Source: Candidatus Hodarchaeota archaeon
Lineage (GTDB): Archaea; Asgardarchaeota; Heimdallarchaeia; Hodarchaeales; Hodarchaeaceae
Direction: 5' to 3'
NCBI GenBank assembly: GCA_016839785.1
Contig: JAEOTQ010000189.1
Span: 1-54,134, forward strand
Length of the DNA stretch: 54,134 nt
Part shown: positions 34,416 to 43,747 of the stretch, one piece after another
How the letters are laid out: each line of letters begins with the position of its first letter
How positions within the stretch are numbered: position 1 is the first letter of the stretch
The notes under the pieces: generated by a model
What the model was told of the DNA's origin: nothing
The model's input: only the letters and a program-made list of their open reading frames with translations
Databases searched by the model: none
Translations under genes and position numbers: made by a program

Positions 34416-35360
34416 ATGACATCAAAGTCAGTTCAAGTAGTTAAATCGCCAATATTCTCTACAAGCGAAGACCTAGCGACAACTTTGCGAATACAAAGTG
34501 TGATCATGAAATCTGTTCATGATTTTTTGTACAAAAAAGATATAATCCAACTCATGCCTGTAATCCTCTCCCCAATTACTGATCCTTTGAACCATCCTGT
34601 TCATAAGGCAGAAATTGAGTATTTGGGACAAAATCTACAATTGACCAAAAGCATGATTTTTCATAAACAAATTGCTATTGCTCAGTTAGATGTCACGGGT
34701 CTATATATCGTTTCACCAAATGTCAGATTAGAATCAGGTGCTAAATACCTAACTAGTGATAAACATCTTTTGGAATTTTCCCAGGTGGATATTGAATTAC
34801 GATATGGATCCTCTGAGGATTTCCTCTCCTTATTAGAAGAAATGATTGGTTTTACTTTCTCAAAAGTACTTGCAGAGTGTAAGGACGAGTTGGATAAATT
34901 GAAAGTGGATTTAAGAGTCCCTTCTCTCCCATTTAAGAGGTTTACAAGTCATGAATTACTTGACAAATACGGGAATAATTTTGAAACTATAATTTCCTCA
35001 ATAGAAAGAGATCCTTTTTGGATTATGGATTTTGAGAGAGAATTTTATGATAAAGAAGATCCATCACGAAAAGGACACTATCTGAACTATGATTTGGTGT
35101 ATCCAGAAGGTTTTGGAGAGGGCCTTTCAGGTGGTGAACGAGATTTCCAGTATGAGATATTATTGAGAAAGCTTACAGAACGTAATCAGAGTCCCGAAGA
35201 CTTTTCTTACTATCTGGAATTAGCTAGAAGCGAGAAATTAATTCCAAGTGCTGGAGGAGGATTAGGTGTTGAACGTCTTGTCCGTTTCATTACCAAGAAG
35301 AAAAGGATTTCAGAGATTACTCCATTTCCGAAAAAACTTGGAGAGAAGATCTTAATATGA
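34416..35360 (+). CDS. Archaeal asparagine synthetase (AspRS/AsnRS-related)
   Basis: About 314 residues of the class II aminoacyl-tRNA synthetase catalytic core without an anticodon-binding domain. Signatures: VHKAEIEYLGQNLQLTKSMIFHKQ (motif 2 region), FWIMDFEREFYDKED and the motif 3 GGGLGVERLVRF. This architecture is known for the archaeal enzyme that makes asparagine from aspartate and ammonia with ATP. ATG 34416 (or GTG 34407) is preferred over the longer frame to 34317, which runs into the divergent promoter. A free-standing synthetase-like paralogue of other function is the alternative. Confidence 0.85.
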   Translation: MTSKSVQVVKSPIFSTSEDLATTLRIQSVIMKSVHDFLYKKDIIQLMPVILSPITDPLNHPVHKAEIEYLGQNLQLTKSMIFHKQIAIAQLDVTGLYIVSPNVRLESGAKYLTSDKHLLEFSQVDIELRYGSSEDFLSLLEEMIGFTFSKVLAECKDELDKLKVDLRVPSLPFKRFTSHELLDKYGNNFETIISSIERDPFWIMDFEREFYDKEDPSRKGHYLNYDLVYPEGFGEGLSGGERDFQYEILLRKLTERNQSPEDFSYYLELARSEKLIPSAGGGLGVERLVRFITKKKRISEITPFPKKLGEKILI

Positions 35361-35375
35361 CACTAATTTCTCGGT

Positions 35376-36035
35376 CTACAATTTTTCAGACTCATCACGG
35401 AGCTGGATCCATTTTTCAATTACTCGGGTAGCCCCTTGTTCAAAGAAATCTTTCTTGGTATGAACTTTTGACTGATTTAATCCAATTCTATCAGGAATCA
35501 AAAATTGTTTATATGCCGAAAAATAACCTGGAAAGTCATCAACTACTCTAATAACATTAAATTGCTCTGTAATTGAGGATAATAATCGTTTTCTGGCATC
35601 TAGAAGCGATCCTTTTCCCCAATCTGCTGGATCAAACATGATAAGATCGCTATTATCTGTTGGAAAACCAAATTCCTCAAGCTCTCTCAAGGTATTTTCC
35701 TGAATAATATTTAATCTACCAGTTAGATAGACTATTTTCCATTCGTTTTCCCAAATTTGGAGTACTTCGGCGGCATGAGGGATCGGTCTATTAAATTTTA
35801 GTGATTCAATACCAGCTTCGTTTTTGCATAATAAGAGATTTAAGAATTGAGCTGTTAGCTTCTTAGCTTGAGTTCTTTGGATCTCAGATGCATATTTGAG
35901 AAATATTTTCTCATGGGTGAGAACCCCCAAATCCTCTAATGGTATTTCTCGCTCTAAAACAATCTCCATAATATGTTTTGTACGAGGCTTTGTGTCAATA
36001 AGCGTATCATCAATATCTACTATTACACAGTTCAC
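35376..36035 (-). CDS. HAD-superfamily hydrolase
   Basis: About 219 residues. Motif I is DIDDTLID near the N-terminus (DxDxT variant with nucleophile Asp), motif II VYLTGR (Thr) near residue 100, motif III Lys in GKGSLLDARK, and motif IV VVDDFPGY. A helical cap lies between I and II. Probably a phosphatase of small metabolites or a polynucleotide-phosphatase-like enzyme. GTG 36035 is chosen because GGTGG lies 5 nt before it; TTG 36047 and GTG 36044 are alternatives. Convergent with the asparagine synthetase gene. Confidence 0.8.
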   Translation of the reverse strand: MNCVIVDIDDTLIDTKPRTKHIMEIVLEREIPLEDLGVLTHEKIFLKYASEIQRTQAKKLTAQFLNLLLCKNEAGIESLKFNRPIPHAAEVLQIWENEWKIVYLTGRLNIIQENTLRELEEFGFPTDNSDLIMFDPADWGKGSLLDARKRLLSSITEQFNVIRVVDDFPGYFSAYKQFLIPDRIGLNQSKVHTKKDFFEQGATRVIEKWIQLRDESEKL

Positions 36036-36079
36036 TTCTACCACCAAATTTTAATCATGAAACCAGAATTAACCAAGCA

Positions 36080-37453
36080 TTATCGTTTTTTTCTGATCAC
36101 TATTGTGCAACTGATACTAAAGAAGATTAAGAGTATTTGGAAACCAGATGTGGAATTAACTGATGTTGTAGTTGTACCTTGGGATGTACTTAGATCTGAG
36201 GTAGTTGTTGGAGCAGCTCCAGGCTGCATCTCGACCGTGGTATTTACTAATGTTGAATATCCTTTTGTATCATCAACTCTGACAGTAAATTCGTGAGTTC
36301 CAGCCAGTAGGTCATCTAAAGGGTAGATAATTGAGCGTCCACTTACCCAAGTTCCACTTTGAACAGGGGAACTTTCCAAATAAATCGTATAATTGTCATG
36401 GTGGTCGTCATCGAACTTCCAACTAATATTATACCCATCAGTCTCTTGGTATGCGACTGGATTATCTATAGCTAATAACCTCGGTGCTATTTCATCAACA
36501 ATCGGGATAATCATTGAGAAATTGTACGTAGTTCCATCAACATAAACTAGTTCTACGTTAAAACCCGCTTCTGTGGCTTCGAAAATTGAGATATGATTTC
36601 CTTCACCATATTCATCTTCATCCTGCCAATCAAGAACAGGATGTTCTGGAATTGGTCGAACAATTGTGGTGGCGCCTACGCCTGATGTGATGTGATCAAT
36701 TCCATATCGATTCCCATGATAGAAGCAATGATCATGACCGACAAGAACCATATCTACTCCATATTCAATGAAGATTTCTTCCCAAACGTCTCTTATTGTT
36801 GGGTGGGCCCACGCATAACCTGGGTGAGATCCATACATACCTCTATGAAACATTGCAACAATTCTCTCTGTTGTTGTTGATGTTAAATCGGAAATAAGCC
36901 AATCCATTTGAGCATCTTGACGGGAAGTATTTTGATCCTCAAAGTAGTATTCTGAATTTAATATAATGAAATGGGTATCATTTTGAGCGCTATTAAAAGA
37001 ATAATAAATTTCATTACCAGGGTTATTAACATTAGCTCGCCATGTATTAAGATCTTTTTCATCATTTCCAATATCATACGCCTTGTAATCATGATTACCT
37101 ACAGCGCTATAAATTGGAACTGAATTATTAATACTCGTCATAAGTGGCCAATAATAAGTGTCATAGTCATCCTGTTCAGATCCAAATTCAACATGATCTC
37201 CGCTATGCAGAATGAAGTCTATGTCTTGTTCTTGTATTGTCGTTTGGACTAACGCATAAACTGCCTCTGGACCAGAGTTATCGCCTGTTGAGCTTTCTTG
37301 AGTATCAGTTATTTTAATGAATTTATATGGGGTAAAAGCACTTATTTTGTGGACTGTCGCGATTTCAAGATCGTAATCAATAGCGACTACAGAATTAGGG
37401 GTTTGTATAAGCAATAGAAAAATAGGTAAGAGTAGTACTAATTTGTTTTTCAT
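36080..37453 (-). CDS. Secreted metallophosphoesterase, membrane-anchored (copy 1)
   Basis: 457 residues. Signal peptide (residues 1-24), then a calcineurin-like catalytic domain with KITDTQESS, HSGDHVEFG, AVGNHDYK, FHRGMYG and VGHDHCFYHG, which supply the dinuclear metal ligands. An Ig-like domain follows (PRLLAIDNP through RVDDTKGY), then a Thr/Ser-rich spacer, a SGF motif, a membrane helix and RKKR. It would act outside the cell, scavenging phosphate from organic esters. It lies 20 bp after a close paralogue, a tandem duplication. Confidence 0.9.
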   Translation of the reverse strand: MKNKLVLLLPIFLLLIQTPNSVVAIDYDLEIATVHKISAFTPYKFIKITDTQESSTGDNSGPEAVYALVQTTIQEQDIDFILHSGDHVEFGSEQDDYDTYYWPLMTSINNSVPIYSAVGNHDYKAYDIGNDEKDLNTWRANVNNPGNEIYYSFNSAQNDTHFIILNSEYYFEDQNTSRQDAQMDWLISDLTSTTTERIVAMFHRGMYGSHPGYAWAHPTIRDVWEEIFIEYGVDMVLVGHDHCFYHGNRYGIDHITSGVGATTIVRPIPEHPVLDWQDEDEYGEGNHISIFEATEAGFNVELVYVDGTTYNFSMIIPIVDEIAPRLLAIDNPVAYQETDGYNISWKFDDDHHDNYTIYLESSPVQSGTWVSGRSIIYPLDDLLAGTHEFTVRVDDTKGYSTLVNTTVEMQPGAAPTTTSDLSTSQGTTTTSVNSTSGFQILLIFFSISCTIVIRKKR

Positions 37454-37473
37454 CCTGAGTCCTCTAGATTAGG

Positions 37474-38856
37474 TTATCTTCGACGTTTGCGAATAAGCAT
37501 TCCCGTTAGTGACATTAATAAGAGAGCTGTGACTATGTTCCATCCTGGTGCAGGTTTTGTAGTAGTTGTAGTTAAGCTAGAAGTCGTTGTTGTACTACTA
37601 CTGGTAATAGGTGCTGCTCCAGGCAGAACTTTCATACTTGTATTTACACTAAATGAGTACCCCTTAGTATCTTCAACCGTTATGGTAAACATATGTGTTC
37701 CAGCAGTCAGGGTATCAACTGAATAACTAATAGGCCGACCACTCAACCATAATCCCGTTTGAACACTGTTATTCTCAAGAAAGATTGAATAATTATCAGG
37801 ATAATCATCATCAAAAATCCAACTGATTTCAAATCCATCAGTTTCTTCATAAGCGGTTGAATTATCTATAGAAAGAAGACGAGGAGAATAGATATCAATG
37901 ATTGGAACATCAACTGTAAAATTTAATCCAGTACCATCGGTAAAAATCAATTCGACATTAAATCCTGTCTCAGTTGCTTCAAAGATAGAAATATGATTAC
38001 CTTCAAGAGCCATATCTCCTTCTTGCCATCCGACGTCTGGATGATCTGGTATAGGACGGACCCCAGTTGTTGCGGCATTACCAGAGGTAATATGATCAAT
38101 ACCATAACGGTGGCCATAATAAAAACAATGGTCATGTCCTGCTAAGACAACATCAATTCCATATTGAATAAAGATATCTTCAAAAGCGGTAACAATAGGA
38201 GGTTTTTCAGCTGCATGTCCTGGATGAGCTCCATACATGCCTCTATGTATTAAAACCACTATTCGTTCAAGTGGATTAGAATTTAAGTCGGAAATCAACC
38301 AATCTATTTGAGCCTGTTGTCGTGTTGCGTTTATATCCTCAAAATAATATTCTGAATTTAGAACAATATAATGGGTATCATTTTGTGGACCATCAAATGA
38401 AAAATATATCTCATTCCCTGGATTATAGACGTTTTCTAACCAGGTATTCAAATCGTCTTCGTCACCACTACTGGTGTACCCTCTATAGTCATGATTTCCA
38501 ACAGCTATGTAAATAGGTATTCCAGAATTATTGATTGAGCTCATTAAGGGCCAATAGTAAGTATCATATTCTTCTTGAACGGCACCAAATTCAACCATAT
38601 CTCCTCCATGAAGGATGAATTCAAAATCATGTTCTTGAATAGCTGTTTCTACCAAACTAAACACTGCTTCTGGTCCAGAATTATCACCTGTGGTACTTTC
38701 CTGTGAATCGGATATTTTTAAGAATTTGTAAGGAATAAATACAGGTCCGTTGTCAATTATTTCTCTGTCAAGATTGACATCAATAGAATAGACAGGTTTA
38801 GGGGACGAAATGATTATGAGACTGAACATTAAGAATACTAGAGAAATTTTTTTCAT
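37474..38856 (-). CDS. Secreted metallophosphoesterase, membrane-anchored (copy 2)
   Basis: 460 residues, colinear with the gene at 36080. Signal peptide residues 1-25; motifs SDSQES (50-55), HGGDMVEFG (GD at 85-86), GNHD (120-123), IHRGMYG and AGHDHCFYYG. The C-terminal Ig-like domain is followed by a Thr-rich run, PGW, a membrane helix and IRKRRR. The differing C-terminal tails against well-kept catalytic domains show selection on the enzyme. Upstream gene of the tandem pair; probably transcribed first. Confidence 0.9.
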   Translation of the reverse strand: MKKISLVFLMFSLIIISSPKPVYSIDVNLDREIIDNGPVFIPYKFLKISDSQESTTGDNSGPEAVFSLVETAIQEHDFEFILHGGDMVEFGAVQEEYDTYYWPLMSSINNSGIPIYIAVGNHDYRGYTSSGDEDDLNTWLENVYNPGNEIYFSFDGPQNDTHYIVLNSEYYFEDINATRQQAQIDWLISDLNSNPLERIVVLIHRGMYGAHPGHAAEKPPIVTAFEDIFIQYGIDVVLAGHDHCFYYGHRYGIDHITSGNAATTGVRPIPDHPDVGWQEGDMALEGNHISIFEATETGFNVELIFTDGTGLNFTVDVPIIDIYSPRLLSIDNSTAYEETDGFEISWIFDDDYPDNYSIFLENNSVQTGLWLSGRPISYSVDTLTAGTHMFTITVEDTKGYSFSVNTSMKVLPGAAPITSSSTTTTSSLTTTTTKPAPGWNIVTALLLMSLTGMLIRKRRR

Positions 38857-39034
38857 AGAACATCCACAACTATTTCTTCTACTCTGTGGGTAAAAATATT
38901 GTTATCACTGAAAAAGATTCTTGAGTTGGAAATTTGAAACAAAGAAAAGTTAGAGAAAATTTGTGAAATAGGGAGGACTACCAAATTATTTCCGTGAAGT
39001 CTTTGAAACTTTGGAGATTTTTCTTTACGGAATA

Positions 39035-39736
39035 TTAATTGGTCGTAATCCAACCAAAATAGATAAATCCGTACTGTAGTTGTTTCAATTCATCAGAAAA
39101 GAGTAATTGTTCGTATCTAATGGAATCTCTGACGAAAAAACCATAGGTATACCGAAATTCTTGCGTGATCTGAAATCCAGAAAATGTAATATTTGTAACA
39201 ATGGATTTGATTTTCTCTGGTTGAAGATAGTAATATTCCTTCCTAGTATCCGTAAAACTGTAAGAATGAGAGATCTGGTTGTAAATAAAGAAAAAATTGA
39301 TATAAGAGGCAATTTTCAGGGGCAAATTTTCTCCAGAAATGTTTGTTAATGTTTTGACTTCCGCAGAATAATCACACACAATGTTGGATCCGATAATTTC
39401 CTTACTTCGATTCCAGGGAAGTACTTTATCTTTTGATGCCTCTATATAATATGAATTCCAGACTGTGTACGAAAGAGGGGGATTAGGAACAGTGAATGTG
39501 CGGTTTGAATATGGTAGCGTAAAAGGAAGACTAAGATATTCAAGAATCGAGTTATTGAAACCTAATTCCTCCACAAAATTCATATCTTCAACGATTAAGA
39601 GCATTTCTTCCTCCTCTTGTGCCTCCCAATCTCGAGATTCGTTTATCATAACTTCTGTCTCTGAACACCCCGATAATAAAATTATTAGAACAATAAACAA
39701 TCCAGAACTCGATTTTCTCTTATTTATACACTTCAT
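39035..39736 (-). CDS. Putative lipoprotein
   Basis: 233 residues. The N-terminus has a basic segment, a hydrophobic stretch and a lipobox, LIILLSGCS, with Cys at about 25, so the mature protein is likely lipid-anchored outside the cell. The next 25 residues are strongly acidic (WEAQEEEEM). The remainder is rich in aromatic residues and beta-strand prone, with several NxT/S sites. Family not recognised. It precedes the tandem phosphoesterases on the same strand by about 180 bp. Confidence 0.6.
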   Translation of the reverse strand: MKCINKRKSSSGLFIVLIILLSGCSETEVMINESRDWEAQEEEEMLLIVEDMNFVEELGFNNSILEYLSLPFTLPYSNRTFTVPNPPLSYTVWNSYYIEASKDKVLPWNRSKEIIGSNIVCDYSAEVKTLTNISGENLPLKIASYINFFFIYNQISHSYSFTDTRKEYYYLQPEKIKSIVTNITFSGFQITQEFRYTYGFFVRDSIRYEQLLFSDELKQLQYGFIYFGWITTN

Positions 39737-39814
39737 ACCTAACGTACCTTTGAAAATTCATCCTCTCATCTACGTGAGTGAAGTAATTACAGATAGTTTA
39801 ACTTATGTCTTTTC

Positions 39815-40243
39815 TTATTGCATGAAACTTTCTTTGATTATTATCCCAAATCTTGCGATTAACAGAAGACCTCCACCAATACATGCAATGTTAATAGGAA
39901 GTAATAGAACATCATACTGATAGAGATTATGTTGTAAGTAAAAGCTAGTATCTATTAATCCCAAAAATACTAATCCTCCCCCTGCAGCAATCCCAGTGAA
40001 AAGACCATAGGATTTTTGCTGCCAGATCCCATATGCTGAGATAAAAAGAAGGAGAACTACCCATGCATCAGGTAGAGGGAATGCTTTTTCAAAGGCTACA
40101 TAAGTTTCGTAAAGGGGATTAGATGGTCCGATTGACTTTAGAATATCCAGAAACCATCCAATCCAAAACAGGATGATAGTTAATCCACCTATAACTTCAA
40201 GGAGTGCGAGTCTTTGATCCATCTGATTATATATAGCTTTCAT
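39815..40243 (-). CDS. Small four-helix membrane protein
   Basis: 142 residues with four predicted helices at about 15-35, 58-74, 80-97 and 110-132. Family not recognised. ATG 40243 is the only usual start. Possibly co-transcribed with the ferritin-like gene upstream (53 bp). Confidence 0.5.
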   Translation of the reverse strand: MKAIYNQMDQRLALLEVIGGLTIILFWIGWFLDILKSIGPSNPLYETYVAFEKAFPLPDAWVVLLLFISAYGIWQQKSYGLFTGIAAGGGLVFLGLIDTSFYLQHNLYQYDVLLLPINIACIGGGLLLIARFGIIIKESFMQ

Positions 40244-40295
40244 ACCCTAATTTCTCCTGCAAGAGCATCAATTGAGTATCGCAGTTTGAAATCTT

Positions 40296-40775
40296 TTATT
40301 TTGAGTATCCTATATAGCCGAAATCGTCGTCTTCTTCAACCATATCCCAGAATTCTTGAACATTTAATGTGAGTTTTTCAACGATCATCTTGTGGATCGT
40401 TTTTAATAACGCGTGGTGTTTGATTTCATCATTGAGGATAGCTTTCACAATGATTTTTTCTGTTTCGTCATCCAAGGTTTCAAAATATTCTTGATAGGTC
40501 TTAATCGCTTGAGCTTCCAATTGGATATGTTCAGTGATACTATCTTTGATATCCTGACCAATTTCCTCTGAAACTGACGGAGTAGCTTTGGTATGCATAC
40601 TTACCAATGCACTTAACATGCTAGCATGCTTCTTTGAATCAAGAGCTATACTCTGTACGAGTTCGCGAATAAGGATATTTTCTGTGTCTTTAACTGCGTT
40701 TTCAGCTTTATCATAGATAACGTTTTCTAAGTCGATTTGCTGGTTGTAAAAATCTACTCTCTCTTGCTTACTCAT
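40296..40775 (-). CDS. Ferritin-like diiron protein
   Basis: 159 residues, four-helix bundle of the rubrerythrin/ferritin type. Metal ligands are suggested by Glu in QIDLENVIYDKAE, the DSKKH motif, Glu in HIQLEAQAI, and DEIKHH. There is no rubredoxin domain. Such proteins detoxify peroxide or store iron. ATG 40775 is chosen because AGGTGA lies 8 nt before it; the GTG at 40787 overlaps that site. Could relate to iron handling with FeoB, though far away. Confidence 0.78.
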   Translation of the reverse strand: MSKQERVDFYNQQIDLENVIYDKAENAVKDTENILIRELVQSIALDSKKHASMLSALVSMHTKATPSVSEEIGQDIKDSITEHIQLEAQAIKTYQEYFETLDDETEKIIVKAILNDEIKHHALLKTIHKMIVEKLTLNVQEFWDMVEEDDDFGYIGYSK

Positions 40776-40911
40776 AGTCTTTCTCACCTAAAAAAGTTAG
40801 ATAGGCATTTGCTTTTTCGCTCTTATATAATTAATTCGGTTAATCTGGTTAGGGAAGAAAACTTATTAGAAAGGGCCAGATAATCACACCAAATCAATCT
40901 TGGTGATTAAA

Positions 40912-42264
40912 ATGTCATGGAAAGATATTAAATTGCTGTATGGGGATGATTTAATAACCGATTTTATCCCAGCCGATATGAATGCCAAAGTACTTGAAGC
41001 TGAAGGCATTACACCGAATTTTACAGATGTACGGGTTAGATTCAGCTATGTGCTGAATAACCCTGTTGATTCTGAACCATTAGAAGAAATGGTTAAGAAA
41101 CGTGAAAGACCAACAATAATGATACTAGTAGACGATGCAACCCGCCCAAACAAGCATACTAAAGTGCTCTTACCCATGCTATTAGAAAAATTATTTGATT
41201 ACGGTGTGGAGAAGGGAAATATCCGGATTATGGTAGCCTCGGGAAGTCAGTCCCCTCCATCAGACGAGTTGCTCGAAAATAAGATTTTGGGCTCGGAAAT
41301 CTATCAAGCGTGGAAGAACAATGTTATAATACATAAACAGGCTGAAAATTGTAAAAATCTAGGAACTTCAGCTCTCGGGACACCTATTGAAGTGGATATT
41401 GATGTCCTAGAATCAGGATTGGTCATTGCTGTTACTGATAGCGAGTACCATTACTTTGCTGGAGTCGCTGGAACGGTCAAATCGTTTTTTCCAGGATGTT
41501 CGGGTAAGGAAACAATTGCTCGAAACCATCCACAAATGTTTGATCCTGTTCATGGTTTTAAACCTGAATGTCGTCTTGGAAATACCAAGGGAAATCCCGT
41601 TATCCAAGATATGATTGAAATGGCGAAGATGACGAAAAAATTGGTGCCTGTATTTTGTATTGATGCAGTTCTGGATGGCGAGGATAATATTGTCATTCTT
41701 AACGGTGGAGACATTAATTCTCTACATGAACAAGTTCTAGAAGAATTAAAGCCACTTAGAATTGTGAATGTGGATGAACCCGCTGATCTAGTTATTGTCT
41801 CCACTGGAGCGTTATCTATTAACCTGTACCAAGGTGGAAAAGGATTCCATGCTGGATGGAATGCTGTGAAAGAAGGTGGTGATGTTATACTTCTTGCTCA
41901 TTGTCCCTTAGGTGTTGGTTCTGATAATTATAAGGACACTATGATTGAGATACAAAATATGGATCTTGATGAAGCCATGGGTTATGTTATCGAAAACAAA
42001 TGTAGTATTGATAACTTCAAGATCGGGAATCAAAAAGTGGTTGACCTCATCAGAATTTTAAAGCGGTGTACGTGTCATATGATCACAGAAATGGATCAAA
42101 AGGAACTAGAAGAGATATTCCGAATTAAATATGTTCCACATACTGGAAGTATTCAACAAAGTCTCCGTGATTGGCTTAACAACTTCAGGGAACAAAAAAA
42201 CCGTGATCCACTAGTTTATGTCCTTCCTGACGCAGGAAATTACATAAATGTGAAGAATAGATAA
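40912..42264 (+). CDS. LarA-like (DUF2088) nickel-pincer-type protein
   Basis: 450 residues of the lactate racemase family. DDATRP lies at 74-79, and His180, Lys190 and His206 fall at the same spacing as LarA His174, Lys184 and His200; the Lys carries the pincer cofactor. The place of LarA His108 (an acid/base) appears as Gln in VASGSQSPP (about 113), so substrate or direction may differ from lactate racemisation. No larB, larC or larE lies in the window. GGTGAT precedes ATG 40912 by 4 nt. Confidence 0.8.
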   Translation: MSWKDIKLLYGDDLITDFIPADMNAKVLEAEGITPNFTDVRVRFSYVLNNPVDSEPLEEMVKKRERPTIMILVDDATRPNKHTKVLLPMLLEKLFDYGVEKGNIRIMVASGSQSPPSDELLENKILGSEIYQAWKNNVIIHKQAENCKNLGTSALGTPIEVDIDVLESGLVIAVTDSEYHYFAGVAGTVKSFFPGCSGKETIARNHPQMFDPVHGFKPECRLGNTKGNPVIQDMIEMAKMTKKLVPVFCIDAVLDGEDNIVILNGGDINSLHEQVLEELKPLRIVNVDEPADLVIVSTGALSINLYQGGKGFHAGWNAVKEGGDVILLAHCPLGVGSDNYKDTMIEIQNMDLDEAMGYVIENKCSIDNFKIGNQKVVDLIRILKRCTCHMITEMDQKELEEIFRIKYVPHTGSIQQSLRDWLNNFREQKNRDPLVYVLPDAGNYINVKNR

Positions 42265-42617
42265 TTTCTTCCTCCTCTCTTTTTTCTTATTCTAACTCAA
42301 TAGTTTCTTTCATTATTTGTAGATAAGTTCTTTAAGGAAGGTTTCTTGTTTAGAAAATCTAATACAATTTTGATTGATTTTAAATTCAGTTTGAATCGAA
42401 AAATTCGAAAGAGTCTCTTTTTAGAATCGCTGATCAAATTTTCCCACAACAGAAATCATAAGGGTCAATAAATGGTGGTACATATTAATTTCGAGAAAGG
42501 ATTAAGTTTTTGGTTAAGAGTTAAGTAAATCAGAAAGAGAATAAAGTGTGCTGAATGTGGTGAAAGAATATCAAAAGATCTATAGAAGTACCAAGAGAAA
42601 GTACCCTTAATTTTCTA
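42265..42617. other. Intergenic region, 353 bp
   Basis: Begins with a pyrimidine-rich terminator (CTTTTTTC near 42281) just after the LarA-like gene, then AT-rich sequence without RNA genes. The last 54 bp (from 42564) are open in the MFS frame but contain no ordinary start codon, suggesting the MFS start is misplaced or damaged. Confidence 0.4.
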
Positions 42618-43676
42618 GTGAATCTAGCGACTCTATCTCTATTTACTTTTATTCCCTTGTGGGGTAGGGAACTAAATCTAACAAACGAAGAAATTGCTCT
42701 CGCTGCCACTTTATATGCAGTAGTTGCATTTACCACTAGCATAATTACTGGACGATTATCCGATATCTTAGCAACAAGAAAATTCTTTGTGGTAGGGGGA
42801 TCACTAACAGGAGCAATTACTTTAATAGGATTACTTATTCCAGACAAATTTTTTTTCATACTCTTCCGAGCTGCGGGTGGATTAGGCTTTGGAATGCTCA
42901 TACCATCTTTGGTAGCTCTTGTATCCGATAAACAGAATAAAATTGGTAGCTTTTCATCCTTTGGGTCATTTGGTTGGGCCCTAGGGGTACTTGTTAGTGG
43001 GATTTTGGGTTTGTTTTGGCTCCCTTCAATTTTTATATTCGGTGTTCTTGCACTCACAGGTGCAAGTGTATTAGCTATTACCTTAGAAGACGAGTACTCA
43101 TCTAGTCGACAATTAGTCCAAGACCAGTTAGTTAGAATATTCTGGGAACGCAAATCAGCTTATCTCTCGCTAGGGATAAGACATAGCTTTGCCAATGCAA
43201 TTTGGACCTTTTGGGCTTTATTTTTAGCAGACTTAGGAGCAAATACGTTCTGGATAGCAATTATACAGTTTACAAATGCTTTTACACAGTTTATTATCAT
43301 GCAAAAATATACTGATCGTTTAAAGAGTGAATCAATGATCACTTTAGGCCTTTTACTTTCAGCTGTAGCGTTTTTTAGTTTCACAATCCCCCCTGATTTC
43401 TGGGGAATCATTCCTATGCAAATTATATTGGGGATATCTTGGGCTTTCTTGTATGTTGGTACTCTTCGTTATAGCATGGAAAAAACTGAGTATGACAAAT
43501 CTACGTCAGCAGGAATTCTTGCGAGTACACAAGCTATTTCAGGTATATTTGGATCAGTTATTGCCCTTGTTGTCATCTCAGTAGGTGGGTCGTACATTGA
43601 TCTCATGTACATTGCAACTATTGCAACAATATTCACCTTAATTGGGTTTGTAGTTAACCGATCTCAAGGAAATTAA
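42618..43676 (+). CDS. MFS transporter (start uncertain)
   Basis: 352 residues from GTG 42618, about 11-12 helices. Motif A reads GRLSDILATRKFF. GTG 42618 lies inside the first predicted helix, and the upstream frame (to 42564) encodes a plausible N-terminus KNIKRSIEVPRESTLNFL without ATG/GTG/TTG. Either an unusual start is used or a base is missing upstream. The C-terminal bundle is full length. Substrate unknown; stands alone. Confidence 0.8.
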   Translation: MNLATLSLFTFIPLWGRELNLTNEEIALAATLYAVVAFTTSIITGRLSDILATRKFFVVGGSLTGAITLIGLLIPDKFFFILFRAAGGLGFGMLIPSLVALVSDKQNKIGSFSSFGSFGWALGVLVSGILGLFWLPSIFIFGVLALTGASVLAITLEDEYSSSRQLVQDQLVRIFWERKSAYLSLGIRHSFANAIWTFWALFLADLGANTFWIAIIQFTNAFTQFIIMQKYTDRLKSESMITLGLLLSAVAFFSFTIPPDFWGIIPMQIILGISWAFLYVGTLRYSMEKTEYDKSTSAGILASTQAISGIFGSVIALVVISVGGSYIDLMYIATIATIFTLIGFVVNRSQGN

Positions 43677-43747
43677 TGATTACTGATAGGAAAAGTCAAA
43701 TTGGAACCCTTGGTCGATCATTAGGAATCCTAAGATAGAAGCCAAAT

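Noticed and set aside
39465..39920. 151-residue plus-strand ORF
   Set aside because: Antisense to the lipoprotein and the small membrane gene; no coherent protein character.
42530..43153. 207-residue minus-strand ORF
   Set aside because: Antisense shadow of the MFS gene, rich in Pro/Ser/Lys with no domain.
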